Of a stretch of DNA of 64,000 bases, positions 1 to 8,952 are shown piece after piece. The stretch lies in the NCBI GenBank assembly GCA_002356515.1, contig AP017605.1:372001-436000 (forward strand), read 5' to 3'. The position numbers and the translations under genes are program-made. This stretch comes from Mesorhizobium loti. GTDB lineage: Bacteria > Pseudomonadota > Alphaproteobacteria > Rhizobiales > Rhizobiaceae. The stretch's first letter is position 1, and the number at the start of each line of letters is the position of its first letter. The notes under the pieces were generated by a model, which made no database searches, had not been told where the DNA came from, and worked only from the letters and a program-made list of their open reading frames with translations.

Positions 1-412
1 CCTTGAAGGTGCGGCGCAGGAGATATTCGGCGGTCATGCCTTTCAGCATCATCGCGGCGGCCTGTTCGTCGCCGATGCCTTCGGGAATCTTCACCACATG
101 GGCGGCGGCGATGACCCGTTGCTCGGCATAGGCACCGACATTCGTCGAATAGGCGATGCGGTCGCCCGGCTTCAGCCAGTCGACGCCCTCACCGACCTCC
201 AGCACCACGCCGGCGGCTTCGCTGCCGGGAATGAGCGGAAAGCCGCCGGGCGGCGGATAGAGGCCGGAGCGATGATAGACATCGATGAAGTTGAGGCCGA
301 TGGCCGTATGCTTGACCAGGATCTGCCCGGAACCCGGCCGGCCGGGATCGGTATCCTCATAGGTCAGAACTTCCGGGCCGCCATGGGCATGGATGCGGAT
401 CGCTTTGGACAT
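1..412 (-). CDS. Quinone oxidoreductase (zinc-free MDR family), partial, N-terminal part
   Basis: The gene is cut by the window start; 137 N-terminal residues are visible from an ATG at 412. It matches the medium-chain dehydrogenase family, zinc-independent NADPH:quinone oxidoreductase branch: an opening of type MSKAIRIHAHGGPEVL, the GroES-like segment with the signature GLNFIDVYHRSGLY, then PGSEAAG. Members reduce quinones or enones with NADPH in the cytoplasm. It lies 28 bases downstream of pcs on the same strand, so it is probably last, or near last, in the DUF2182-DUF1326-pcs run. The Rossmann cofactor domain lies outside the window, so the subfamily cannot be fixed. Confidence 0.85.
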   Translation of the reverse strand, partial: MSKAIRIHAHGGPEVLTYEDTDPGRPGSGQILVKHTAIGLNFIDVYHRSGLYPPPGGFPLIPGSEAAGVVLEVGEGVDWLKPGDRIAYSTNVGAYAEQRVIAAAHVVKIPEGIGDEQAAAMMLKGMTAEYLLRRTFK

Positions 413-440
413 GGGTTAGGCTTTCTATGGGACTGGCTGA

Positions 441-1262
441 TCAGGCCTTCTTGGCACCGAGATTGGGAAAGAACTGCATGATGCCACCGATGCAGGCCAG
501 GTAAAGCCCGCTGATGGTGATGCCGATCTTGATGAAAGTGCTGACTTGTTCGCCCAGCACGCCGATCTGATCGTAGAAGGCGGCGAGCGCCGCCTGCGCA
601 AGCGCAAGCGCGCCGAAGGCGCACCACAAGAGGGTCATTGTGAGATTGATGCGCCGCAGCCGCACCACCCGCACCGGATGAATGAAATTGATGGGGATGA
701 AGGTCAGGATGCCGGCCACCACCACCACCGCGAACGACACCCATTGTCCCGGCTCGATGACGAACAGCGTGAACACCACCATGTTCCAGACCACGGGGAA
801 TCCCTTGAAGAAATTCTCCTTCGTCTTCATGCCGGTGTCGGCATAGTAGATCGCGCTGGAGACGACGATGATCGCCGCCGATAGGAACGAAAGGCCCTCG
901 CCCATGAAGCCGCGCTGATAGAGCGCGAAGGCCGGGATCAGCACATAGGTCACGTAGTCGATGATGTTGTCGAGGAGTTCGCCCGACCAGGTCGGCAGGA
1001 TTTCCTTGACCTCGAGCTTCCTGGCGATCGGTCCGTCGATGCCGTCGACGAACAGCGCCAGTCCGAGCCACCAGAACATCGCCGTCCACCGTTCCTCGCT
1101 CGCCGCCACCAGCGACAGGAAGGCGAGGAACGAGCCTGAGGCCGTCAGCAGATGGACCGAGAACGCCCTCGCTTGCGGCCATGTGACTTTCTTCTTCGGT
1201 CGCGGAATCCGGTCCGTGATCTTCTTGGCGGCTTTCCTTGCCGCCAGGTTCCTGGCCCCCAT
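441..1262 (-). CDS. pcs: Phosphatidylcholine synthase
   Basis: Integral membrane CDP-alcohol phosphotransferase that condenses CDP-diacylglycerol with choline to make phosphatidylcholine, the one-step route of rhizobia, Brucella and relatives. The protein (273 residues from this start) has the family active site as DGIDGPIAR followed by DNIIDYVTYVLIP, and about eight hydrophobic segments. The reading frame stays open upstream to 1343, overlapping the DUF1326 gene. I chose the ATG at 1262 because it falls just after that gene's stop; a GTG at 1289 is the alternative. The basic N-terminus (KAAKK, RPKKK) fits the cytoplasmic side. Spacing suggests co-transcription with the DUF1326 gene upstream and the quinone oxidoreductase downstream. 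Confidence 0.9.
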   Translation of the reverse strand: MGARNLAARKAAKKITDRIPRPKKKVTWPQARAFSVHLLTASGSFLAFLSLVAASEERWTAMFWWLGLALFVDGIDGPIARKLEVKEILPTWSGELLDNIIDYVTYVLIPAFALYQRGFMGEGLSFLSAAIIVVSSAIYYADTGMKTKENFFKGFPVVWNMVVFTLFVIEPGQWVSFAVVVVAGILTFIPINFIHPVRVVRLRRINLTMTLLWCAFGALALAQAALAAFYDQIGVLGEQVSTFIKIGITISGLYLACIGGIMQFFPNLGAKKA

Positions 1263-1285
1263 ATTCCTGGCGGATGTGTTCTTGC

Positions 1286-1900
1286 TCACGGGCCTCGCCA
1301 ATCCAGCTTGCAGATTTCGGCCGAGCGGCCGGCAAAATTCCAATTGCGGCCAAAAGCCCGCATCTTGCTCTTGTCGGACTTGGCCACGATGATCTCCGGC
1401 GCGATCCAGTATTCCGAATTCGTGATCACCGTATCCTTCTCGCGATCCTTGCCGGCGATTGGCGTGACCGCGCCATCGATGATCTTCGGTATCTGGAAGA
1501 TACGCGTCTTGTCGCGCGTCTCATAGGTGATCGGCACCTGTTCGACACCCAGGAATTTTCCGACCAGGATCGACAGCAGCGATGTGGTTCCGCCCGCCTT
1601 GCCGGTGAAGATCTTCGTCAATGCCTTGACCGCGTAGACCGAGGCGCGTTTGTCGATGAACAGGCCCGCAGTCCAGTTGCCGCGGCTCATGTAGCCGGGG
1701 ATTTCCATGATCAGCCCGAGGTTGAGGCCGGAGAGGTCGACCTCGCCGAAATGGCCGGCATCGATACGGAAACCCGCCCAGGTCTGGCAGTAGCCTTCGG
1801 TCGGCGGGTGACTGCCGAGCGACAGCACGCAAGGGCAAAAAACCGTGCAATTGCAGGAGAGTACGAGCTCTCCTTTCATTGCCCAGCCCTGATCTGTCAT
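1286..1900 (-). CDS. DUF1326 domain-containing protein
   Basis: Cytoplasmic protein of about 204 residues with the DUF1326 signature: a Cys-rich opening (LSCNCTVFCPC) and a conserved GYCQTW. The four clustered cysteines suggest metal binding, but no biochemical role is established. The ATG at 1900 is preceded by a strong GGGGGA ribosome-binding site about seven bases upstream; a GTG at 1918 overlapping the previous stop is the longer alternative. It directly follows the DUF2182 membrane protein gene. The two families commonly occur as a pair, which supports a joint membrane/metal function (inference). Confidence 0.85.
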   Translation of the reverse strand: MTDQGWAMKGELVLSCNCTVFCPCVLSLGSHPPTEGYCQTWAGFRIDAGHFGEVDLSGLNLGLIMEIPGYMSRGNWTAGLFIDKRASVYAVKALTKIFTGKAGGTTSLLSILVGKFLGVEQVPITYETRDKTRIFQIPKIIDGAVTPIAGKDREKDTVITNSEYWIAPEIIVAKSDKSKMRAFGRNWNFAGRSAEICKLDWRGP

Positions 1901-1914
1901 TGAATTTCCCCCAC

Positions 1915-2802
1915 TCACAGCGAGATTACTAGCAGGGCGGCTGCCCAGACAAGCAGTATCGCACCGGCCAGCCGGGTTGGAAGACTGCCTGTCGTCTGTT
2001 TTTCAATCAGGGTGAATACGCCGATCAGCGCCGTCCAGAAGATGTTCATCACGCCGACGGCGAACATCACCAGCATCAGCGCCCAGCAGCAGCCGAGGCA
2101 CCAGATGCCTTGCACGACACCGAGTCGGAAGACGCGGATTGGTTTGGCACTCCAGTTCGAAAACAGGGTCGAGAACGGGTTGCGGCACTTCTTCAGGCAG
2201 GCCTGCTTGAGGCCGCTGAACTGGTAGAGGCCGGCAACCAGCAAGGCGAGCGCGCCGGCAATGCCAAGGAGTGGGTCGTAGATTTCGCCGGACTCAGCGA
2301 ATGCGTGCACGCCCAGTGTCAGCGCGGAAAACAGCATCGAAGCGGCGAGCCAGACGCCGAGATAGCCGGCAACCAGCACCAGCGGATGGACGACCGGCTC
2401 GCCCTTGATCCGGGCGGTATCGGCGATCTCGCAATAGGTGCGGATCATAGGCGCTGCTGACGGCAGCATCGCGGCGATCGCCATCAGGAACCACATCGCG
2501 ATGAGCGCGAGGGCGCGCCAACCGAGGCTTGCGTCCAGAGGCACCGGCGACAGGCAAAGCGCGAAGAACCGCTCCAGGAAATCAGGCAGCGGCAACTGCG
2601 GCAGGCCACGCAGCAGCGTGTCGCCCGGCACGCTGCCTCTTGCCTCTGCACCGCGAATCGCCATCGCGGCCAACAACAGCCAGGCGAGCAGAATGCTCGC
2701 GCCGACGACGATATTGACCGTCAAGCGCGGGTTGCGCGCGATGTCAGCCGCGGCGCGGCCAGCGCGGTCGAGATGGCTGAAATCGTCCTGGGGGCCGGTC
2801 AT
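1915..2802 (-). CDS. DUF2182 integral membrane protein, predicted metal-binding
   Basis: Polytopic membrane protein of 295 residues with about seven hydrophobic helices. The family pattern is visible as CLKKCRNP in a cytoplasmic loop and GVVQGIWCLGCCWALM in a helix; these paired cysteines are the reason the family is called metal-binding. The start is the ATG at 2802 (MTGPQDD); the frame is open far upstream antisense to the UbiH gene but that part is not coding. It is first in a tight minus-strand run with DUF1326, pcs and a quinone oxidoreductase. Function is unknown. Confidence 0.85.
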   Translation of the reverse strand: MTGPQDDFSHLDRAGRAAADIARNPRLTVNIVVGASILLAWLLLAAMAIRGAEARGSVPGDTLLRGLPQLPLPDFLERFFALCLSPVPLDASLGWRALALIAMWFLMAIAAMLPSAAPMIRTYCEIADTARIKGEPVVHPLVLVAGYLGVWLAASMLFSALTLGVHAFAESGEIYDPLLGIAGALALLVAGLYQFSGLKQACLKKCRNPFSTLFSNWSAKPIRVFRLGVVQGIWCLGCCWALMLVMFAVGVMNIFWTALIGVFTLIEKQTTGSLPTRLAGAILLVWAAALLVISL

Positions 2803-2914
2803 GACACTCGAATGGGCCGAATCGCCGCGTTGATCAAGCCGCATGAACTGACCTATATGCTGCTTGAGTGGCAGGTCTGGTGGCCCGCCCCGCATTGCAA
2901 GCCGGAAGCCGACC

Positions 2915-4129
2915 TTGGAGCACCAGGAAACAGCGCCGATACTGATTGCCGGCACCGGGCCGGCAGGGCTGATTGCGGCGCTGGCTTTCGCCGATGCCGG
3001 CTTCCCGGTGACGCTTGTCGGGCCTGAGGCGTCGGCCCCCGACGGCCGCACCACGGCGCTGATGAACCCTGCACTGAAAGTGCTTGAACGGCTCGATGTC
3101 CTCGAAGCCATCAGGCCCAAGGCCGCACCCTTGAAAGTGATGCGCATCGTCGATGCGACCAGCCGGCTGATCCGCAGCCCCGTCGTCACCTTTGGCGCCA
3201 GCGAGATCGATGAGGACCAGTTCGGGCTGAACCTGCCCAACAGCGTCTTTGGCCCGGCGCTTGTCGGCAAGGTGGCCGCCCATTCCGGGATCGAGTGGCG
3301 CCGGTCGATGGTCAAGACCTGGCGTCTCGATGCCGACAAGGCTCATGCCGCGCTGGCCGACGGCAGCGAGGTGAGCGCATCGCTGGCGGTCGCCGCCGAC
3401 GGACGCCAATCGCCTGCGCGCGAGGCGGCGGGCATTTCGACCGGCTCGCGCGCGTATCCGCAGGCCGCGCTCGTGCTCAATTTCGGCCATAGTCGCGAGC
3501 ATGCCTTCACTTCGACCGAGTTCCACACCGAGACCGGTCCGTTCACACAAGTTCCGTTGCCCGGCAACCGTTCAAGCCTCGTCTGGGTGGTGAAGCCCGA
3601 GAGCGCCAACGAGCTTGCCGCTCTGGATGACACAACACTCTCGCTGCGGGTCGAGCAGCAAATGCAGTCGATGCTTGGACGCGTCACGGTAGAACCAGGC
3701 CGCCAGATCTATCCGCTTTCGACCGTCACGCCCCTGCGTTTTGCACGAGACAGGGTGGCGCTCGTCGGCGAAGCCGCACACGTGTTTCCGCCGATCGGTG
3801 CGCAAGGCCTCAACCTTGGCATCAGGGATATCGATGATCTGGTTGGAATCGCAAATGAAAATCGTGGCGATCCAGGCGCAGCCAAAGTCCTTGCCGCCTA
3901 CGATTTCAAGCGCCGGCCCGACATTCTGGCCCGCAGCAGCGCGGTCAATCTGCTCAACATGTCGCTGCTTTCCGACATGCTGCCGGCGCAGATGGCGCGT
4001 GGCGCCGGTCTGAGCGCACTCGGCGGCTTTGCACCGCTCCGCGCCTTCTTCATGCGCGAGGGGCTCCGTCCCGGCAGCGGTTTTTCGGCACTTGCGGGCG
4101 GCCTGCGAAAACCAATGCGGCAGCAGTAG
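2915..4129 (+). CDS. UbiH/UbiF/COQ6-family FAD-dependent hydroxylase
   Basis: Flavoprotein aromatic monooxygenase of the ubiquinone-biosynthesis type, hydroxylating the ring of a polyprenylated precursor. It has the N-terminal dinucleotide-binding fold (ILIAGTGPAGL), a mid-protein DG motif (VAADGRQSPAR) and the second FAD motif (VALVGEAAHVFPPIGAQGLN). About 404 residues from the TTG at 2915, the usual family length; a GGAAG ribosome-binding site precedes this TTG by six bases. An upstream TTG at 2864 would add 17 residues without similarity. It is divergent from the DUF2182 gene. Which ring position it hydroxylates cannot be read from sequence. Confidence 0.85.
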   Translation: MEHQETAPILIAGTGPAGLIAALAFADAGFPVTLVGPEASAPDGRTTALMNPALKVLERLDVLEAIRPKAAPLKVMRIVDATSRLIRSPVVTFGASEIDEDQFGLNLPNSVFGPALVGKVAAHSGIEWRRSMVKTWRLDADKAHAALADGSEVSASLAVAADGRQSPAREAAGISTGSRAYPQAALVLNFGHSREHAFTSTEFHTETGPFTQVPLPGNRSSLVWVVKPESANELAALDDTTLSLRVEQQMQSMLGRVTVEPGRQIYPLSTVTPLRFARDRVALVGEAAHVFPPIGAQGLNLGIRDIDDLVGIANENRGDPGAAKVLAAYDFKRRPDILARSSAVNLLNMSLLSDMLPAQMARGAGLSALGGFAPLRAFFMREGLRPGSGFSALAGGLRKPMRQQ

Positions 4130-4277
4130 CGATCTTGCGGATTTTATCGCGGCATCGCGGCATCAATCAAAACCTTTGCTTCGCATTTTGCGTAGCTTGA
4201 AGGCGCTCAAACGCTTCGGGATTGAATTGACTCGGAGTCTGCGCCAAATAAAGTCAAGGAATTCAGTGGTGAGTAGG

Positions 4278-4601
4278 ATGAAAACGGCCAAATTCGCGAT
4301 CGGACAGGTGGTTCGCCACCGGCTGTTTCCGTTTCGAGGCATCATTTTCGACGTCGATCCGCAATTCGCCAACACCGACGAATGGTACGAAGCCATTCCC
4401 GCCGACGTGCGGCCGCGCAAGGATCAGCCGTTCTACCACCTGCTCGCCGAGAATTCGGAAACCGAATACATCGCCTATGTGTCGGAGCAGAATCTGCTCG
4501 AGGATCGGTCGGGCGAGCCAGTCCGCCACCCGCAGATCAAGGAGATGTTCGACAAGAAGCCGGACGGGCGCTACGAGCCGAAACGCCAGTCAAGGCACTG
4601 A
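4278..4601 (+). CDS. hspQ: Heat shock protein HspQ (YccV-like, hemimethylated-DNA-binding fold)
   Basis: Small 107-residue protein with the YccV/HspQ fold: an opening of type AKFAIGQVVRHRLFPFRG, then the core YHLLAENSETEYIAYVSEQNL. In enterobacteria HspQ is a heat-shock protein that enhances Lon proteolysis and was first noticed for affinity to hemimethylated DNA. The frame is open upstream to 4029, overlapping the UbiH 3' end, but family similarity starts at the ATG at 4278. A strong bidirectional terminator follows at 4644-4675. Confidence 0.85.
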   Translation: MKTAKFAIGQVVRHRLFPFRGIIFDVDPQFANTDEWYEAIPADVRPRKDQPFYHLLAENSETEYIAYVSEQNLLEDRSGEPVRHPQIKEMFDKKPDGRYEPKRQSRH

Positions 4602-4643
4602 GTTTGCGGCTACCGTTGGGAAATCCAGCCATGACCTGGAACG

Positions 4644-4675
4644 AAAAAAGCGGGGCATGACCCCGCTTTTTCTTT
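4644..4675. terminator. Bidirectional intrinsic terminator between hspQ and the IalB gene
   Basis: Perfect stem of AAAAAGCGGGG with its complement around a five-base loop (CATGA), flanked by A-run and T-run. It sits between the convergent hspQ (+) and IalB-family gene (-) and can stop transcription in both directions. Confidence 0.8.
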
Positions 4676-4701
4676 GACTGGAGGGTGACCCGATCCCGCG
4701 A

Positions 4702-5331
4702 TCAGTTGGCGGTCTTGGCCTTGTCCTGCTCATCCTTGAGCTTCTTGGCGAAGTCCTGGTTGTTCTTGGCGACGAAGTCCTGGAGCTTCTTCTGCCGGTC
4801 CTCGATGTCCGACTGCTGCAGCGGCGGGCCGTCATAGGCGCCGCTGAAGCCCTGGAGCGCGATCTTGATCGGGTTGGCCTGGTTCTGGAAATTGATCGAG
4901 GTCAGCGTGATGCCCTGACCTTTCTTGAACGCAGCGACGAGCTGGTCGGTGAGCGGCACTTCGGCCACGCAACGATCCGGGAAACAGATGACATAGTCGA
5001 GCTTTACGGCCTTGCCGGTATCGATCTGCAGGCCGATGCCCGGAGGCACCAGGCGACCGGTCGGGACCGTCACCTGAAACACCTTGCGGTTCACCTTGCC
5101 CTTGAGTTCGATCAGGCTGACACCGGTGACGAGCTGGCCGTTGCCGGCTGTGACGATGTTCTGGACGTTGCAGATGTCGACGTCTTCCTGCTTGGTGCAG
5201 GCCTTGAACCAGCCCTGTGGGATCTGTTGCTGCTGCTGTGCGGAAGCAGAGGGAAGTCCCGCGCCCAGAAAGCCGACCACGCCCGCGGCCATGACCGAAA
5301 GGCGGTATGCGTTGCTGTTCAGGCTCGTCAT
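4702..5331 (-). CDS. Invasion-associated locus B (IalB) family protein
   Basis: Secreted protein of about 209 residues. A signal peptide (hydrophobic stretch around residues 11-28, ending ASAQ) is followed by a Gln run and the IalB domain: GWFKACTKQEDVDICN, a core with VPTGRLVPPGIGLQIDTG, and the disulfide-type segment VICFPDRCVAEVPL. The family is named from Bartonella but is widespread in rhizobia as a periplasmic protein of unknown role. The ATG at 5331 has a GAGGAAG ribosome-binding site; a GTG at 5340 is an alternative. The C-terminus (res about 180-209) is a charged helix rich in Lys, Asp and Gln. Confidence 0.87.
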   Translation of the reverse strand: MTSLNSNAYRLSVMAAGVVGFLGAGLPSASAQQQQQIPQGWFKACTKQEDVDICNVQNIVTAGNGQLVTGVSLIELKGKVNRKVFQVTVPTGRLVPPGIGLQIDTGKAVKLDYVICFPDRCVAEVPLTDQLVAAFKKGQGITLTSINFQNQANPIKIALQGFSGAYDGPPLQQSDIEDRQKKLQDFVAKNNQDFAKKLKDEQDKAKTAN

Positions 5332-5564
5332 GTCGTGCACTTCCTCTCAAATGATCCCGGAACCGGCTTCTCTGCGCCGTGTGGTCCAGCTACCTGTTGC
5401 CGAAATGAGGCAACAGAATGACTTCGGACGGCGTGTTACACTGCAAGCGGTGCCGAATCCAGCCCGCTCACTTGTAATTCTTGATGACACCATTGGCCGG
5501 CACGCAGCCGCCTCATGCTAGGGTGCGCACCGAATCATCAAGCCGACCTGTTAAGGAGACGGTC

Positions 5565-7385
5565 ATGGGCCGCGTTCTTGTTTGGCTGATCACCGCGATA
5601 TCGCTTTTCACCCTTTCGCTGCGGCCGGCCATGTCGGAACCGAAGCATGCCATCGCCATGCAGGGCGAGCCGGCACTGCCGCCCGACTATACTCATTTCG
5701 ACTACGTCAATCCCGATGCGCCGAAGGGTGGCAACATCACCTATTGCGTTGTCGGCAGCTTCGACAACCTCAACCCTTTCATCCTGAAGAGCCTGCGCAC
5801 AACGGCGCGCGGCATGATGGATCTGACCTACGGTAACCTCGTTTTCGAGCCGTTGATGCAGCGCAATTACGACGAGGCCTTCAGTCTCTATGGCCTGCTC
5901 GCCGACAGCGCGGACATGGATTCCGAGCGCAAGTCGATTGAATTCCACCTCAACCCCAATGCAAAGTGGTCGGACGGCGAGCCGGTGACGCCGGAGGATG
6001 TGCTGTTCACCTATGATGTCTTCACCGACAAGGGCCGCCCGCCCTACAACGCACGCATGAGCCTGATCGCCAAGCTCGAAAAGACCGGTGATCACAGCGT
6101 GCGCTTCACCTTCAATGACAAGGCCAATCGCGAAACGCCCCTGATCATCGCGCTGACGCCGATCCTGCCGAAACACGCCTTCGACAAGGAGACTTTCGAC
6201 AAGACGACGCTGAAGCCGCTGGTTGGCAGCGGACCTTACACCATTGCCCAGGTGGCGCCGGGCCAGCGCATCGTGTTCAAGCGCAACCCCGATTATTGGG
6301 GCAAGGATGTCCCGGCCAAACGCGGCTTCGACAATTACGACCAGATCACCATCGAATATTTCCTCAACGCCAACGCCAAGCTCGAGGCTTTCAAGAAAGG
6401 CCTCTGCGCCATCGACGACGACGGCGATCCGGTCAAACGGGAGCGCGACCTTGATTTCCCGGCCTTTCACAGGGGCGAGGTGGTTTCTGAAACCTTCGAC
6501 ACCGGCATTCCGCCCGTTGTGACCGGTTTCCTGTTCAACACGCGGCTGCCGAAATTCTCCAATCCGGTGGTCCGGCGCGCGCTCGGCATGCTTTACGACT
6601 TCGAGTGGGCGAACAAGAACCTGTTCGGCGGCAAATACACCCGCACGATGAGTTATTGGCAGAACTCCGAGCTTTCCGCGCTCGGCCATCCGGCCGACGA
6701 TAGGGAAAAGGCGTTGCTCGCCCCCTACCCCGGCCGCGTGCCGCCTGATGTCATGGACGGCACCTGGAAACCACCGGTGACCGACGGTTCGGGCCAGGAC
6801 CGCAAGGTGTTGAAGACAGCTTTCGATCTCCTGAAAAGCATTGGTTACCACGTGCAGGACGGCACGATGCTCGATCCCGACGGCAAACCTTTCGGATTCG
6901 AGATCCTGACCGCTTCGCAGGACGAGGAACGCCTGGCCGGCATCTACCAGCGCACATTGGAGAAGATCGGCATCAACGTCAGCATCCGTAGCCTCGACGG
7001 CGACCAGATCCAATCACGCAAGCAGCGCTTCGATTTCGAGGCTCTGATCGGATCCAGCGGCTTCAACAATTCACTGTCGCCAGGCTTCGAACAGCTTGGA
7101 CGCTGGAGCTCCGAGGCGGCCAGGGCCGAAGGCTCGTTCAATCTCGCCGGCGTTGCCGATCCGGCGGTCGACGCGGCGATTGAGGCGATGCTGCGCGCCC
7201 GCTCGAAGGAGGATTATGTCGCCGCCGTCCGCGTTCTCGACCGGTTGCTGATCTCAGGCAACTATATGGTGCCGATGCAGTACAACACGCAGCAGTGGCT
7301 TGCGTACTGGAATTACCTGGAACATCCGCAGAAGACGCCCATATTCGGTTATCAGCTGCCAACATGGTGGCGCAAACCGAACTGA
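5565..7385 (+). CDS. Extracellular solute-binding protein, YejA-like (peptide ABC transporter)
   Basis: Periplasmic binding protein of cluster C (SBP_bac_5), 606 residues, signal peptide at residues 1-24. The opening matches YejA proteins: HAIAMQGEPALPPDYTHFDYVNPDAPKGG and DNLNPFILK. These proteins bind oligopeptides for the YejABEF importer. The ATG at 5565 has an AAGGAGAC ribosome-binding site; the frame extends upstream to 5481 without similarity. No yejB, yejE or yejF permease or ATPase gene is adjacent; the next gene is a DsbA-family oxidoreductase 16 bases downstream, so it must work with transporter parts encoded elsewhere (inference). Confidence 0.88.
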   Translation: MGRVLVWLITAISLFTLSLRPAMSEPKHAIAMQGEPALPPDYTHFDYVNPDAPKGGNITYCVVGSFDNLNPFILKSLRTTARGMMDLTYGNLVFEPLMQRNYDEAFSLYGLLADSADMDSERKSIEFHLNPNAKWSDGEPVTPEDVLFTYDVFTDKGRPPYNARMSLIAKLEKTGDHSVRFTFNDKANRETPLIIALTPILPKHAFDKETFDKTTLKPLVGSGPYTIAQVAPGQRIVFKRNPDYWGKDVPAKRGFDNYDQITIEYFLNANAKLEAFKKGLCAIDDDGDPVKRERDLDFPAFHRGEVVSETFDTGIPPVVTGFLFNTRLPKFSNPVVRRALGMLYDFEWANKNLFGGKYTRTMSYWQNSELSALGHPADDREKALLAPYPGRVPPDVMDGTWKPPVTDGSGQDRKVLKTAFDLLKSIGYHVQDGTMLDPDGKPFGFEILTASQDEERLAGIYQRTLEKIGINVSIRSLDGDQIQSRKQRFDFEALIGSSGFNNSLSPGFEQLGRWSSEAARAEGSFNLAGVADPAVDAAIEAMLRARSKEDYVAAVRVLDRLLISGNYMVPMQYNTQQWLAYWNYLEHPQKTPIFGYQLPTWWRKPN

Positions 7386-7401
7386 AAATCCGGAGATCGA
7401 G

Positions 7402-8082
7402 ATGAGCGAAGCGAACGCCATAACCGTCGATGTGGTGTCGGATGTCGTCTGCCCGTGGTGCTTCATTGGCCAGAAGCGGCTGGACAAGGCGGTTGCCGCG
7501 GCCGGCAATGTCGATGTGCACATACGCTGGCGGCCGTTCCAGCTCGATCCGACCATTCCGCCGCAAGGCAAGGACCGCCGGGAGTATATGCTGGCCAAGT
7601 TCGGCAGCGACGAGCGCATTCGCGAGATCCATGCCCGGATCGAACCACTCGGCGAGGCGGAGGGCATTTCCTTTGCCTTCGATGCCATCAGGGTGGCGCC
7701 AAACACGCTGGACGCACACCGCCTGATCCGCTGGGCGGGTGCTGCCGGTGAAGCCGTGCAGAACAGGCTGGTCCGTCGCCTGTTTCAGCTGAATTTCGAG
7801 GAAGGTGTCAACATCGGCGACCATGCCGTGTTGGTCGAAGCCGCCCGCGAGGCGGGCATGGACGCGTCCGTGGTCGCCTCGCTCTTGCCGACCGACGCCG
7901 ATGTCGAAGCGGTGCGCACCGAGATCGCGACCGCATCGCGCATGGGTATATCAGGCGTGCCGTGCTTTCTGCTTGAAGGCAAATATGCCGTGATGGGTGC
8001 TCAGGACGCCGACACGCTGGCTGATGCCATCCGCCAGGTGGCGGTGGCCAAGGCACGGGGCGAACTGGACAAGGTCGGCTGA
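7402..8082 (+). CDS. DsbA-family oxidoreductase (FrnE-like)
   Basis: 226-residue thioredoxin-fold protein of the DsbA/FrnE class, with the redox site CPWC at residues 17-20, the cis-proline loop GVPCFLL near residue 188, and the inserted helical domain between. It has no signal peptide, so it is cytoplasmic, as FrnE-like polyketide/2-hydroxychromene isomerase relatives are. The start is the ATG at 7402 (GGAGATCGAG upstream). It follows the YejA-like gene by 16 bases and may be co-transcribed. The substrate is unknown. Confidence 0.87.
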   Translation: MSEANAITVDVVSDVVCPWCFIGQKRLDKAVAAAGNVDVHIRWRPFQLDPTIPPQGKDRREYMLAKFGSDERIREIHARIEPLGEAEGISFAFDAIRVAPNTLDAHRLIRWAGAAGEAVQNRLVRRLFQLNFEEGVNIGDHAVLVEAAREAGMDASVVASLLPTDADVEAVRTEIATASRMGISGVPCFLLEGKYAVMGAQDADTLADAIRQVAVAKARGELDKVG

Positions 8083-8119
8083 GGCCAGCCGCCCCTCGCC
8101 GTGTGCAAAAGAGCGAAGG

Positions 8120-8554
8120 TTACTTCACCGTCGCCTTTGCCTTGCTGATAAAAAATCCGTGGCCATTTGTGGCGGTGCAGGTCAGCCCCTTGGTCGATGA
8201 CTGGCACAAGAAGGGTCCAGCGCTCCAGCTGTTGCCATAGGCGAGCCTTGTGACATCGCTGCAGCAAGGCTGTTCGCCGGGGTTCTTGATCAGCGTCGCC
8301 GGTCCCTTGGGGCCGAGGATGATGGTGATGTAGCTCGGCTCGACGCGCGAGCAGCTCAGTTCCGGGCCGCCATCCTGTGGCTGATAGGTGCCGGTACCGC
8401 CTTTCGGCGTGTAGATGCAGCCAATGTTGTCGGACGGTGTGTTGAACTCGATCCGGCCCTCGGCGCTGGCCGGAATGCTCTGTTCGGCTGCATGCGCCAA
8501 AGGGAGGGGCAGCCAGGCGAAGAGGACGAAAGCTGCGGTTACGCGCGTGAGCAT
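8120..8554 (-). CDS. Secreted cysteine-rich hypothetical protein (DUF6636-like)
   Basis: 144-residue protein with a signal peptide (residues 1-22, ending AHA) and six or more cysteines spaced as in small disulfide-bonded secreted proteins: FNTPSDNIGCIY, LSCSRV, EQPCCSD, LAYGNSWSAGPFLCQSS, GLTCTATNGHGFFIS. The pattern (NIGC, YG-W, F-C-S, GLTC-N-GHGF-S) resembles the DUF6636 group; no function is known. The frame extends upstream to 8791, but the signal peptide fixes the start at 8554. Confidence 0.75.
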   Translation of the reverse strand: MLTRVTAAFVLFAWLPLPLAHAAEQSIPASAEGRIEFNTPSDNIGCIYTPKGGTGTYQPQDGGPELSCSRVEPSYITIILGPKGPATLIKNPGEQPCCSDVTRLAYGNSWSAGPFLCQSSTKGLTCTATNGHGFFISKAKATVK

Positions 8555-8952
8555 GAGAGAGCTTCCCTGTTGGACAACCCTGGGTGTCGACAACGCCTTG
8601 GGAGGTTCAATCCCGAACGCAGGAATTGTCAAAGCAGATATCAAGGACGGCTCGTTTTCGGGAATTTTGGTTAGCCCGCAATGAAAAGTCAGCCGACCTG
8701 ACAGGCCAAAACGAGTCACAAAATCGTGTGAACACCTTCCCCAAGGGAAGGTATATGCATCTCTGCGCGTCACACGATAACCATATGACATCGTTGTCTT
8801 AAATCGCTGTTTCGCCGACCTTCATGCGATGCCCGGAAGGGCCGTTCTGTTGCCTTGCCGACACGGCCGGAACTTCAATCTCGCTGACCCCCTACAAAAA
8901 TTAATGGAAAATGATCAATTGGTGTTACCATCCGTAACAAAACAAAAAAGGT
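8555..8952. other. Intergenic region between secreted protein gene and ABC exporter
   Basis: About 400 bases between divergent genes. I see no credible coding region. The right end becomes AT-rich and contains a perfect palindrome at 8923-8939 (described separately) just before the exporter start. The rest shows nothing I can assign. Confidence 0.5.
8923..8939. promoter_or_regulatory. Candidate operator upstream of the BclA-like exporter
   Basis: Perfect inverted repeat TGTTAC-CATCC-GTAACA in an AT-rich stretch 14 bases before the exporter's first possible start codon. The position fits a repressor or activator site in the 5' leader. No regulator gene is adjacent, so the factor is unknown. 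Confidence 0.4.

Noticed and set aside
364..1353. Long antisense open frames over pcs, dusA and other GC-rich genes
   Set aside because: They are reading-frame shadows caused by high GC at third positions, without family motifs.
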